Part shown: one piece after another, positions 47,960 through 59,275 of the stretch
How positions within the stretch are numbered: position 1 is the stretch's first letter
How the letters are laid out: the number at the start of each line of letters is the position of its first letter
Source: Pseudofabraea citricarpa
Lineage: Eukaryota > Ascomycota > Leotiomycetes > Helotiales > Dermateaceae
Assembly: GCA_029641185.1 (NCBI GenBank)
Contig: JAPWGK010000003.1
Location: 744,001 to 808,000, forward strand
Direction of reading: 5' to 3'
Length of the DNA: 64,000 nucleotides
Translations under genes and position numbers: made by a program
Notes under the pieces: model-generated
The model's input: the letters and a program-made list of their open reading frames with translations, nothing else
What the model was told of the DNA's origin: nothing
The model's database searches: none

Positions 47960-48264
47960 AGCGGTTAAGCCAAAACATTTCAATGAAATCCAGCTATCTT
48001 TGGCATGGTCAGAAATGATGAAGCAGCAATCAGACACAGCCAGACTCACTCTATGCTTTGGAACTAGTTAGCTAAATGAATCAATGATGAATGATGCCAG
48101 ACGAGTGTACTACAGCTTGTATTGTCGTACACACCCAACGGAGTATCTCGTAACCATTTGAGATACAATCCAAGATCTTTTGCTCCAACAAAACCCAACA
48201 GTGCTCATCTTACATTGACGCCATATATACCCCTCAAGTGCAAATCCAGGCTCGAGTTCTGAAT

Positions 48265-48759
48265 TTATATCAATCCCTTCCTAGCTAACTCGACCTTCCT
48301 CGCCGCCTCGCCGGCTTTGAATCCACCCTTCGAGATACAAATCGCTTTGCCTTCGCCCAGTTCGAATTTCTCCTCATACATTGGGTGCGGGCAGGGGCAG
48401 TGATGCGGGAACGACACACAGGCTAGAGTATCCGGACAGAGGTAATTATCGCAGTGAGCTTTTTACAATATTAGTCCCATGCCGACGAATCTTTTCTGAG
48501 TTGCAGCAGGCCAAGAGGAAGTCTTACCATTCTCGTATTGTTGCTGGTACCAGTTTGAATCGCTGGGTACGTTTTGTGGTTGTTGGTGCTGTTGCTGTTG
48601 GCCGCCTGCAGAGAGAGGGCGCGTTAGTTGGAGGTCTGGTTTGAGAGAGGGAGGATAGGACGAACCATTGAACATCTGTTCGAAGAATTGGAATTGGGCG
48701 GTTGCGCTTGTGATGAAGAGCAGTGCTGCTGCCAGCAGGGAGAAAAAGAACCTCGCCAT
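48265..48759 (-). CDS. lcl2: Long chronological lifespan protein 2 (Lcl2)
   Basis: Exons 48759-48666, 48605-48528 and 48458-48265 encode 121 residues. The short open frame that reads through the first intron is not the real product. Splicing at 48665 (GTTCGT) to the TGCAG before 48605, with a CTAACG branch site, restores the family's [22 protein letters not shown] core. The signal peptide is residues 1-20 ([21 protein letters not shown]). Conserved cysteines lie in [13 protein letters not shown] and HHCPCP, and the C-terminus [10 protein letters not shown] is typical. Family knowledge: a small secretory-pathway protein probably linked to ER-associated degradation, found throughout ascomycetes. 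Divergent from the bL27m gene, 224 bp apart. Confidence 0.92.
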
Positions 48760-48983
48760 ATTTGCGCGCGCAGTCGTGAAGTAAGACGAAGTGGTAAATT
48801 GTTTAATCTCTCGGCGTTCTGAACAAGACAAGCTGGCTACTTACTGTACGGTATTGAAGCTCACTGGACTCTGGAGACCAGCGGCGCAGGGGGAACGAGC
48901 TGACTAAGCGAGCGTTGATCTTCGACGTCTCTCGTCTTTTTGGGAGACGGGAGAGATTCGAAGCTCAAGACTCCAACGACTCA

Positions 48984-49864
48984 ATGTTGCTTCCACGATT
49001 ACAGCCGCCGCTGAGAGCTGCCATCTCGGTGCTCGGCCGATCGGCGACTCCTTCTGCGTCTGCATCTCTTCTTAACGAAGCATTTGCTCAGCTCGCCATC
49101 AGACCTTCCGCCGCCGGCTCTCTAACCTTCGTCCGTCACGCATCGCATAACCAGCAAGGAGCTGTGAACAAAGCGAAAGATGGGCCCGGAAAGCGATTAG
49201 GAGCAAAGAAATCCGGCGGTACGTTTTTTTGCAATGCACGATGGAGGGCGAGGGGGGGGATCAATTGGCTAATGAGATGGTGGGTGCGCGAACAGAACAA
49301 TATGTGATTCCAGGAAACATCATCTTCCGCCAGCGAGGAACGCTCTGGTTTCCCGGCGAGAACTGTGCCATGGGCCGCGATCACACCATCTATGCTACAG
49401 AGCACGGTTACGTCAAGTACTACAAGGACCCGGAGAAGCACCCCAAGAGACAGTATATCGGCGTCACGTTTGAGCGGAATCAAGTCCTTCCTCTACCGCG
49501 GAATAGCCAGCGCCGTAGACGGTTGGGCATGGAAGCTACGAAGATGGAGGTGCCGCCCACGGTTGTCGATGCAGCAGAAGCCCGCTCGGATCTAGTTACG
49601 GCTGCGGATGGCTCGACGACCGTGGTGACGCAGACGAAGACCAAGAAGATCAAGATCCGCAAGGGTGAGGAGGGTCGCGACCTTAAGCTCAGACCGGGAT
49701 ACATGTATCGTGAGGCCAATTGGGAGATCGGACGGGCGGCTGAGAGGGCCAAGGTTCAGGTTAGGGAGTTCAAGCCCAGAGATCGATGGACGGCGTGGAG
49801 GAAGACAGCGATTAGAAAGAAGAAGAACCAAGAGAAGAAGGGCCTCAGCAGGAAGATTCGCTGA
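48984..49864 (+). CDS. mrp7: Mitochondrial large-subunit ribosomal protein bL27m
   Basis: Exons 48984-49218 and 49296-49864 encode 267 residues. A presequence rich in Arg/Ala/Ser (about 1-50) is followed by the bL27 core: [27 protein letters not shown], read here over residues 51-77, then after the joint [16 protein letters not shown] and [13 protein letters not shown]. The first in-frame ATG after an upstream open stretch was chosen. A long basic C-terminal extension (about 150-267, ending [14 protein letters not shown]) is usual in fungal bL27m. The protein lies near the peptidyl-transferase centre of the mitoribosome. Confidence 0.93.
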
Positions 49865-50341
49865 GTGTGTAGAGCTTAGTGAGCAAGCATGTGTCGATAT
49901 ACAAACCTTGTACATGTATAAAAATGGAGTTTGGAGGTTAGGTCCTGACATGTATTCAGTTCCTTGTACTACTACTTCTACCGTCAACACCATATGTGTG
50001 GACTGAGATTGGAGAGTGTGAGAATAAGACAAGCTCAACAGGATGTATAGATTCCAGGTTTATACTGAGGAACTTTTTAAACCCCCAATGCTAGAAATTG
50101 GAAGACGAGACAACACAGTGCAACTAAAATCTTAAGATGCTCTTCGAGTATATTTCTATCTCATCTACTAGTTTTGTTAATCGTCTTGATAGCCTAAGCC
50201 AATGAATGCACCGGGAAAAGATTTATTTTTTCTGGAAAAATCATCCTCCTGCCTTGGATGTCCCATTGATACGCCATATACAAAGCAGTCGCCAGCTAAT
50301 GCAAAACAAAGACTTACAGAGACTTCTCTACCTAAATCTAC
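49865..50341. other. Intergenic
   Basis: Convergent 3' flanks of the bL27m and DUF3431 genes; nothing else is seen. Confidence 0.4.
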
Positions 50342-52847
50342 TTAATCGATACATCCGCAATCCTCCTTCTCTCCACCTCTCCTCCAACCTACACGAAGAT
50401 TCGGACACCGCCAAGCGATCTCCCTCGTCGAGCACTGCAGCAGGACCGCCCACAGCCTCTCAACCGTGTACCCGAGGAACGGTTTCTGGAGACTGTCGCG
50501 CTCGCCGGAAATGGTCAGGTTCCTCTCGACGCCGATCTTCTTCTCGTCGTGGGCCCAGGCATTACCCAGGTCCTCGTTGACGAGGGCGTTGTACAGCGTC
50601 TCCCAGACGTCCCGCTTGACGCCGCGGATGCGCGCCGCCGACGCGATGAAGTTGTTCCCGTGCGTGAGCAGCACTTTCTGGCACGCATGTTCCGAGTCGG
50701 GATGGGCGGCTCCTACCATGCTCGGAATCAGGTGGAAGGTGTCGCTCCATCCGTGCGGGCCGGTCTCGACTTCGTGGCACGTCTCGCAGTCGCATGTCCG
50801 GTAGCTTCCCAAGTGCAAGAAGCCTGTGATTGGGAACATGTTTTCGGGGAACGGGTAGCCGGATGGCGGTGAGTGGTATTGCGATATGCGTTTGGTGATC
50901 AGGTCGAAGTTCTCTGTAGTAGATGCGGCGCTGGAGAGGAAGATGGTTTGTGTGGGCAGAGTATCCCAGTTTTCTAAAATGTGTTGTAGGTAAGTTGCTG
51001 TTGTGCCGCCGGTGTTCTTCAGAGATTTGATACTACTCTCGTCTATCCCCGTCGCATCTAGAATCTCGTGTGTTAGGTTTTCTGCGGCCGATTTGGTGTA
51101 GATTGTTATGCGTGGATTGAAAAATAGTAGTGCTGAGTTGGAGGTGATGTAGGTTATCAGATCTGCTACGCCCTCAACTGCTTCTCCTTCAGCATGGCCG
51201 ATGATAATTTCTACCCTTTCTTGACTTGGTGCCCTGTACACCGTATCAATCGTTACGGGTTCTGCAGGCCAGGACTTCAGGCTGTGGCTGAAAGACACCG
51301 TGTCGGTCCAGTAGAGGAGAAACGTGCTGGTGAAGAACGCAAATAGCACTGTGGTGCCGACCAAGAAAGCTGGTCTGTGAAACAAAGCATACCATCTGGT
51401 GTCTCGTGCTCTCCGTCTGAGAAAATTGATAAGTTTAGGAGGGTATAAACTGATTTGTTTCGGTCCAACGCTGATAACGTAGACCATGACAAATACCAAG
51501 ACTTGTTTCCAATCAATCAGATTTGTCTCGATGATAGTGCTGATTGGTAATAGTATGAGTGAGACTAAAACTGTAGCATCGATAGCATCAAGAACGTTCT
51601 CGCCACCGTTTTGATATGCTGTTCCCTCTGTAGTAGAAAGCGGAAATGTTGCACGCAGAGGAGTATTCCATAATAGATGCGTTAGTACTCCCGGAGCCAA
51701 GTATGCAAAAGTCGTTGAAAAGCCCCAAGTCTTAATGAGGTCAAATGCCGAGTCCACGTTCTCATACTTGTATGCTGCATAGGCTGTGACGAGTAAGCAC
51801 GGAGGCATACCAGCCCACAAGAACCAGATCAAGGAGCAGTCCCATGTATGTTTGCCAGTCTTGGGAAGCTGAGGTCCGATGCCTGAAAGAATCCTTGCGA
51901 CACTGACGAGAGTCGCAGCGCCAATTATAAACGGAAGACTGGCATAATTGAGTCGATAGTCCTCGAAAACCAGACCTAATGCAGAGACACAAACAACCAG
52001 CGACCAGATGATGGTTCGCCAATCCAATGCATTATCAGATTGAATAAGTGCGCAGCTAGCGGCCAGACTTAAAAGAATACAGTCAATGGCATAAGTCACT
52101 ACCTATTAAGAGATTAGACAAGCAAAGATTTTGTTCTGGATTGAGAATAACATACCGGCAACATTACCAAAACAGAAAGGTTGCTATATCGCATCAATGC
52201 CTCCATGCTGCAAATAAGCGCCGTCATGGAGATGATCACTGATATGCAGTATCTTGAGGTAATGAAAGCCATCACGGTCCACTTGACCATAGAACCAGGC
52301 TGGCATGGCCTCTTCTGCTTCTTGACTAAGTCCGATATCTGAATGCCAGCGACGAATAAGGCCACGCAGCAATAGGCTGCTGCTTGTAGCAGGACAAGAA
52401 AGCATATTGCTAGACACGAGTTAGTCACGTGGCAGCAAAGAAGAATGAGCAAAATAAGAGGATTAGGTGGTTGCAAAGAGCAGAGCCAGAGGTCAAACGT
52501 ACGGTAAGCTAAGATAATAGTCAATATATGAGAAGCAACAAGACAGTGTTGGTGGATACGTACGGAATGTTGAAGTCAAGAGCCTTCTAGCCGTCAGAAT
52601 CGACCAGATACTGAATATGATCCATAACCTGTTATCAACACATCAATTGCCGTCATCCAGTGTGGAACTGCTCCAGTTCTTACCCCGGACTCAACGAAGA
52701 GAGTTTCCCAAAAGTCCTGGACCTCCGTATTCCTACGACAGATTTCTCTTCGTCCTCGCTCAGATTGGCGACGGCTGCCGACTCGTCTCCGGTCAGCAAA
52801 GCATAGCTGCTCTCTTCTGGCTCATTATTGTTCTCCAGGTCCTTCAT
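50342..52847 (-). CDS. Multi-pass membrane protein fused to a DUF3431 domain
   Basis: Exons 52847-52684, 52628-52564, micro-exon 52508-52503, 52409-52156 and 52102-50342 encode 749 residues. An acidic N-terminus (MKDLENNNEPEESS) precedes about ten hydrophobic helices (about residues 55-430). These resemble the drug/metabolite or nucleotide-sugar transporter fold. A last helix near 410-430 leads to a hydrophilic domain (about 460-720) with IFLSSA, HLGSYRTCDCETC and CQKVLLTHGNNFIASAARI, which I recognise as DUF3431, a group thought to be glycosyltransferase-like. The 6-nt exon is in frame whether included or skipped. It is kept because both flanking introns have proper GTACGT donors and AG acceptors. 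A role in Golgi or cell-wall glycosylation is inferred. Confidence 0.78.
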
Positions 52848-53612
52848 TGCTACCAAGACATGATCTAAGGCTGTCAGGAGGGAAAGAACAGAGAGCTAAA
52901 GAGTCTGGTAGAAAGCCAGCGACTCAGCACTGCATCTGATCTGACGGGGTACATGGGGGGGGGTTGCGTTGCTGTAGTTTACGGGTTACGAGGCTGCAGA
53001 AAAGACCAGGGATCAGACGGGCTGATTGGGTGGCTATTTTCAAAGGACACGATGTGGCGTATCCAGGCACAGAATGCACCCATTTTTGCTTTTGTTCCTT
53101 CGAGCAGGTGGATTATTTCGGACTTCCTCTGTAGGAACTGGCACCGTTGTTCCGGCTTGGGGTGGCTTGGAGCTTTGGAGGCTGGAGCACCGTTACCGTT
53201 GATGCACGAACTCTGCGGCCGGCCGGGCATCCCATGATTGGGCCGTGCAATTTTAAGAAGTTCAGACGCGTCACTCTGGCCAAACCCTGTCGGCCCGATG
53301 AAACTGATGTGAAGAAAAGCATATCGGCAACATCATGCCCTCTGTTGATATCAGTCCATGTCGGCCAACTCTGGATAAGAACACTTTCACAGATCATCAA
53401 GTACCTAAGCAAGTGATAACGATGAGGAGAAAAGATGATCCGAGTTCTAACAGGGGTCACCCCTAATGCCATCAATGTCAAGAAGAGCTGTCACTTCATT
53501 TAGCCTTCTCTACCTATACCTACTGTACGAGATGGACCCCGCGGCCTCCCTCGAGAAGGAATGCATCAAGATATCCAGGAATAATCCCCATCGTCAACAG
53601 AAGCTTCGCCAG
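52848..53612. other. Intergenic, promoter of the DUF3431 gene
   Basis: No gene is recognised. The region contains the upstream flank of the DUF3431 gene and the 3' flank of the monooxygenase gene. Confidence 0.4.
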
Positions 53613-55397
53613 CTATGCCTTGATCTCGGTACCGCTAACGACCATTCCTTCAACCCCTTTCGCCAATTCACCTACTCGATCAATGACTACATGACCTTCG
53701 GCATCTGTATATTTTCCTTTGAGATTATCATACCGGAACTGTGCTCCTGGGTGGGACTTGGGTAAGAAAGTTTCGCCGGGCTTTCGATGCAAATTCTCGC
53801 GGAATGTGCCTCCAGGCACTGCGTAATCCATCCACATCAGGCCTCTCCTCTGAAGCTCTGGAATGAGTAGTTCGACGACATCCTCATACGATTCCGGATT
53901 TGACACATCTGACAAAGTTGTTAGCATGTGTATCCAGGCTCAAGAAGTACTGTTTTGATTTACAGAGATACGCACATGATACGTTGAAGCCATCGATATC
54001 CGCTTCGTTGACCCATCTCTCCATCAGATCAGCAACCATTTCTGGTGTGCCAACAGGTTTTGGTGCGAACCCGCAGAATGCCATCATCTCACCTAATTTT
54101 CTCGGCGTCAACGTACCATCTTGGTCGTATCGCTTGATGGTTTTCAATATAGTATGAATGGAATTGTCCGACCCGGAATCATCAAAGACAAAGGGTTCAT
54201 CCAGAGGTAGTTTGCTGAAGTCGAAGTTCACAAAGCTACTAATCTTAGCGAGACCACCTCGATAGTCTACGCATTTCCTATATCTCTCATATTTTGCCTC
54301 GGCTTCTTCAAGTGTGCGGCCTAGGATCGGCGTTATTTGTGGGAAGAATTTGATATCGGTTGGATCTCGTCCTTCCGCAACAGCTGCCTCCCGAACACTC
54401 TTCACAAGAGGTGCCGTATCTGAAGGGACACCTCCTCCACAGAAAACAGCCTCGGCATTCTTAGCTGCGAAGGCTTTTCCACTTGGCGATGCACCAGCTT
54501 GGAACAGAATAGGAGTTCGTTGTGGTGAAGGATGTACTTGGCCAACGGCATTTGTTTTGTGGTACAGGCCATTGAATCTAATGTTATGGATCTTGTCCGG
54601 GTCGTAAGCACCCTTCTCGTGATCGAATATCTGTGCGCCATCTTCCCAAGAACCTTCCCAAAGACTACAACGTTAGCGGATCAGAATTATTCCATCAGAT
54701 CCAGAAACTCACGCATAGCAAAGGTCTAGATATTCAGCAGCCTCGACATATCGCTGATCATGGGCAGTCACGGATTCTTTTCCCATAGCGTTGGCTGCGG
54801 CATTTGTGAAACTGGTTACCACATTCCAACCGATTCGGCCACTGGTCGCATGGTCCAGAGTCGACCAGGTCCTTGATAGTATGTATGGCTACAAAGTCTT
54901 AGAAACCAACCAACAAGGAATCTAGGCGGTCTTTACTGACAGGTATATATGAAGTACTACCTGTGATTCCAAAACAGACTGATTTGGTCACGGCAGCCAT
55001 CGCTGATACAAATACCACCGGGTCGAGCTGGGCCACCATAGACCCACCTCGATAAGTGGCATCGAATTTGTCTTGATACGTCTGGTCCACTATACAAAGA
55101 TTCAGTACTTGATCTTACAGACATTCAACCGTGTGCATTTGCATCATACCGGCATATGTATCTGCAAAGAAAATAGACGTTATTTTGCCTTTCTCGGCCA
55201 ATTTTGCGAGCCACAGGTAATATTCGATGCGATCTTTGGTATGTACATTGTCTTTGGGATCCCTGTCATTCGAAGTAAGTCTTCAAAATCATCTCATTTA
55301 ATTTACAACCCTCCTACCTCCAAAGGCCGATTCCCATGTGGTTACCTGCACACGAAACATCGAAGAAATTTAGGTGGATCTGCTTCTTCGGTGCCAT
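53613..55397 (-). CDS. NtaA/SnaA/DszA-type flavin-dependent monooxygenase (copy 1)
   Basis: Exons 55397-55318, 55262-55150, 55089-54941, 54888-54713, 54664-53976 and 53908-53613 encode 500 residues. The sequence runs from KKQIHLNFFDVSCAGNHMG through FFADTYA, the FMN-barrel segments GITGSTSYIPPYILSRTWSTLDHAT and GRIGWNVVTSFTN (each spread over a joint or strand), to HPSPQRTPILFQAGAS. It ends with ADIDGFNVSYVSNP and VPELQRRGLMW-like elements. These are marks of the luciferase-like long-chain group that includes nitrilotriacetate monooxygenase component A and DszA. Such enzymes use reduced FMN from a partner reductase and O2. The natural substrate in fungi is unknown. The gene is divergent from the Zn2Cys6 gene, which may regulate it. 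Confidence 0.9.
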
Positions 55398-55557
55398 TTT
55401 GAGATTGGACAGGAATAGCAGTTTAGATTCAACTGCACCATAAGCACAACAACCATCTCGCCTTTATAAGCCGCGCCATCAACGAGAGTCCGTCGGCAGC
55501 AATGGTGCACCAATTCATGCAACGAAGGTTATTCAGAGACCACATATCACTTTATAT

Positions 55558-55572
55558 CGGAAACATGTACCG
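55558..55572. promoter_or_regulatory. CGG-N9-CCG inverted repeat in the divergent promoter
   Basis: The 462-bp gap between the divergent monooxygenase (start 55397) and Zn2Cys6 gene (start 55860) contains CGG at 55558-55560 and CCG at 55570-55572, an inverted half-site pair of the kind bound by dimeric Zn2Cys6 proteins. It is a candidate site for the adjacent regulator; inference only. Confidence 0.4.
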
Positions 55573-55859
55573 TACAACGGCACAAATAACCGTTTGAATT
55601 ATGGTAGTAGCTCCCACTGTTGGATGGCTGTCACGTGGATCTGATAAGGAATACCAACTCCAACACAAGTTCGTAGCTCCGATAGCTTTATCCGTCTATC
55701 TCCCCGCAAGCCAGCTATCTGTACCCTCCAATATTGCTACCTAGTTCCCCACTTCTCCCACAGCATGGCATACGACTATCTTGTAATTGATAATGGGATG
55801 ACCGTTTCTCAGTTCATCCAAAATACTTACAGTCAGACCATCAGATTCCACCATCGGAT

Positions 55860-58497
55860 ATGGAAGACGCAAACCCGGAAACACAGCCGTCGCAGCCTCC
55901 GGCGAAGCGTGCAAAGCGAACAAGAGTACTTCTAGCTTGTCAGAGGTGTAAATCTCGCAAACAAAAGGTCCAACACTCAATATTTTGGAATTTACCTTTG
56001 CTGATAAAGAGACAGTGTGATGGTGGTCAACCAAACTGCTCGTCGTGTGCAAGGCTGAATTTAGATTGTCGCTATGTAATGCCTTCTCATCCAAAGCCTC
56101 AGGAGGCAAGGATATACATCAAATCTCTGGAGAACCGGGTTGCTGAGCTAGAGATGTCATTAGCCAGAGGAGGACAAGGTGACGCTGCCTTAGATCATTT
56201 AACACAACTCAACAGTCCAAGCGAGGGTGACTCAGTTGAGAGAGCTGAAGTATTTTCTCTCCTTAGTACCGTTCGAGACCTCTCCTTGAATACAAGCGGT
56301 TCTTTTGTTGGAGGGACAGCTACTATCACGTTAGCACGGATACTTGAGTCAGTTGTTGGACGCAAAGATACCGAGCCCTACGCAGTACATGTAGGCGACT
56401 GGGAAAAGGCTGACAGTCCACCACCTGAATTTATATCCAGTGACAATGGCTGTATATCCCCAGCGAGCGCACCCAGTACAACAAACTCATTCCAGGTCCA
56501 GCCGAATGTTGGCGACAAACTTCTACAGGCTTACCTTAAGCACGTTTCCAGCAACTTTCCTGTGGTGCACTCAGCTCAAATAAAGGACCTACATAAGCGA
56601 CGTGAGAGTTTAGTCGACCCTTGTGAAGAAAGTATATTGCATCTTGTCTATTCTCTTGGTGGACAATACCTCGAATCGGTTAGTATGATAGCTTTGTCAC
56701 CGATTACGTGTTTTGCTCGTGTCTCTCGTTTACTCATATATGGTTGATCTAAAGTCTAATCCGCCATATTTTATTTTCGTATTTTGTTTCAATTGAAATC
56801 GGTGGAATGCATGAGCATGACAATAGACTGCTACTTAGGGGTTTGAAATCTCTGCTTTCTGAGCCGCTATAAGATGTAAAGAACAGCATCGTAATTTTAT
56901 TTTGACTGCTTTTAGAATCTCATAATGGTCTCAAGCCTCGCTCTATAATTTCATTTAACTACACCGGCCAGTTCTATGATTCTAACATATTGCTAGACAC
57001 AGTCCGGTGATTCTGGCAACTACCAATGGAGATATCACTTCGAAGCTGCGCTCAATAATAGACACAAGATCCTACAACTTGGGAACACCCGCGCATTGGC
57101 CTACCTACTACTTCTAGTCCAGCATTGTGTCAGAGTACCAAGGCATCCTGGATCATGGACATTTACTGGTATCGCGATGCGCCTTTGCGTTGAGCTGGGC
57201 CTTCACAGGAGAAAACGCTCTCAAACACAACCCAATCTGCAATCAGAAATCGAGAAACGCCTCTTCTGGTCATGCTATTATGTCGATCGAGAACTATCTC
57301 TGGCCTTGGGACGACCACCATGTATCTCTGACCATGATATAGATTGTCCTGTGAGTTCAATCTAAGCTTCTAACGTTATTCGATATTCTGATCAAAATTA
57401 GTTGCCATTAGATGTTGACGAGGAGAATCAAGATGTCGAGGTGTTTCGTCGTGCTACGAACAATGGCATGCCTGCTAATCCACCAACTTCGATGACCTGT
57501 TTTATACATATTGTGAGGCTGAAGAGAATAGAGTCTGAGATCCAGCATTCTATATATCGTGTTGACTCAAACAGTGCAGATCTATCAGAAGAGACAGAAA
57601 GGTTTCTTGAAAAGCTACAGGCCTGGAGAGAATTGATCCCTCAGAATCCTGAGCATGGGATAGATGCATACGTGAGTTCTGTAACGAAAACAACTGTGCC
57701 ATTCATTAAGAGTACTAATGTCTTATTCAATAGATGGTAGCATATTACAAATGCTTGAGGTTGCTTCTTCAACCTCAGCTATACGAGGTTACAATCGATG
57801 AACGATACCTCAAGCTTTGCACCGAGGCGTGCAGTGGCGTGTGCGAGACATACCGAAGACTTCACGATTCTCAACCCATAGCATTTTCGACCTTATCACT
57901 ACAAAGCGTATTTCTCGCAGGTATGGCATTGCAAAATCTCAGGGTTACCACATAGATACTAAAACCAAGACAGGTCTCACACTTGTATACTGCATATGGG
58001 TCGCGCCCAGCAGCGCCGCAATCAAATACATGAGCTCGCTAAGCGACTGCAGCATCATGCTGTACATCATGACTGAGCGATGGCCCATCATCCGCCGCTA
58101 CCGCGATTCATTCGAAGCCATCAAACGCTCGGTGCTGCATCTCATAGCTGAAGATAAGCACCAGCCACGCAAAGCCATCCCGGTGATCCCGGCAGATGTG
58201 CGCACGACGATCCAGAGCCTCGAGATGAACATGGCGGAGAACATCAACCGCGACGATCTGGAACAGATGATTGGCGACATGACGGGTGAGCATCTCGCCT
58301 TCTGGAATCAGGTCAATTTGGGCTTGGATGACGCTATGGCTTTTCCTATTGATGGAGAGGGAGATCTCCAGTTTCCGTCCATGGAGGATGATGCACATCA
58401 GGGTAATGGTATGAGTGACCTCACTTCGGATTGGATTGATTCGGTGGATGGGAGGTTTCTCAGCTCGAATATGGGCTGGGATCCTGATGGAACTTGA
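55860..58497 (+). CDS. Zn2Cys6 transcription factor between two monooxygenase genes
   Basis: Exons 55860-55967, 56016-56678, 56997-57350, 57402-57671, 57734-57920 and 57974-58497 encode 701 residues. The zinc cluster uses Cys27, 30, 37, 44, 47 and 54 (C-x2-C-x6-C-x6-C-x2-C-x6-C). Intron 1 lies exactly before Cys37, is 48 nt, has the weak donor GTCCAA and contains no stop, so its retention would insert 16 residues inside the cluster. A linker and coiled coil (RIYIKSLENRVAELEMSL) follow, then the fungal-specific transcription factor domain with the middle-homology motifs WTFTGIAMRLCVELGLHRR and RLFWSCYYVDRELSLALGRP. Intron 2 is unusually long (318 nt). The position between two paralogous monooxygenases suggests a pathway-specific activator responding to their substrate. 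Confidence 0.88.
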
Positions 58498-59275
58498 AAC
58501 TTTTGACGTTTGGAATGATGCCTGGCTATGTACATGGACCTTATTCTTTTCTGCTCTTTTATTTGTTATATTTGGCCATCTTTATCTACCTATATGTATT
58601 TACAATAATCCTAGGTTCTATAACACTTTCTCCTCCTACTTTTTCCAAATTTGATGCGAGGTTCTATGCGGTCTGGGAAATTTCGTATTTAAATGAAAGA
58701 AGAAGAAATAGCTGAGCTTCTAGAATTCTCACTAAAGTATTAAATCCGATTGATTTTTCTCCGTCTCTTTCCCATACATCCCCTTTAAGCTACGGTCTGG
58801 CGTAGAAACCGGCACCTGCCAGACACTCCCGACGACTCTCGGGAGTGGAGTCCCGACGCTCGCTTCAACCCCACCTTTTATCACCAGTTCAGAAATGCAT
58901 ATCATTCTTTCCCGCTGTCGGGACATTGTTCCTGGTCTAGAGCCCGCGCTTTCTTAATAGCATACTTCTACTGTGGTTGGTTTTTCCTACGGGAAGACAG
59001 AGATGGCGCGAACCCGGGGATCGGGGTGTGGATATCTGAAGCTTGGCCGAGTTATGCCGCATGATACCATAGGATTGAACTTTATCACTTGCAAAATCCT
59101 TTTGTTCTTAAGCCTTTTCTTGTTACCTTGGACTGCTGTCGTAGTTGTTGGTCTTTGGGGTTCTTGAGCACTCGCCCTTGTTGTCCTCGTCTGTGCCACC
59201 TGCTACGGCTCGGCTCGCTTGACTTTTGTCTCTTTTCTTGAAGTTGCCGATTTGAGGGGGTAGAGCCTAGAAAAG
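58498..59275. other. Intergenic, promoter of monooxygenase copy 2
   Basis: No gene is seen. An inverted pair CGACTCTCGGGAGTGGAGTCCCGA with arms around CGGGA/TCCCG lies near 58833-58856. Confidence 0.4.
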
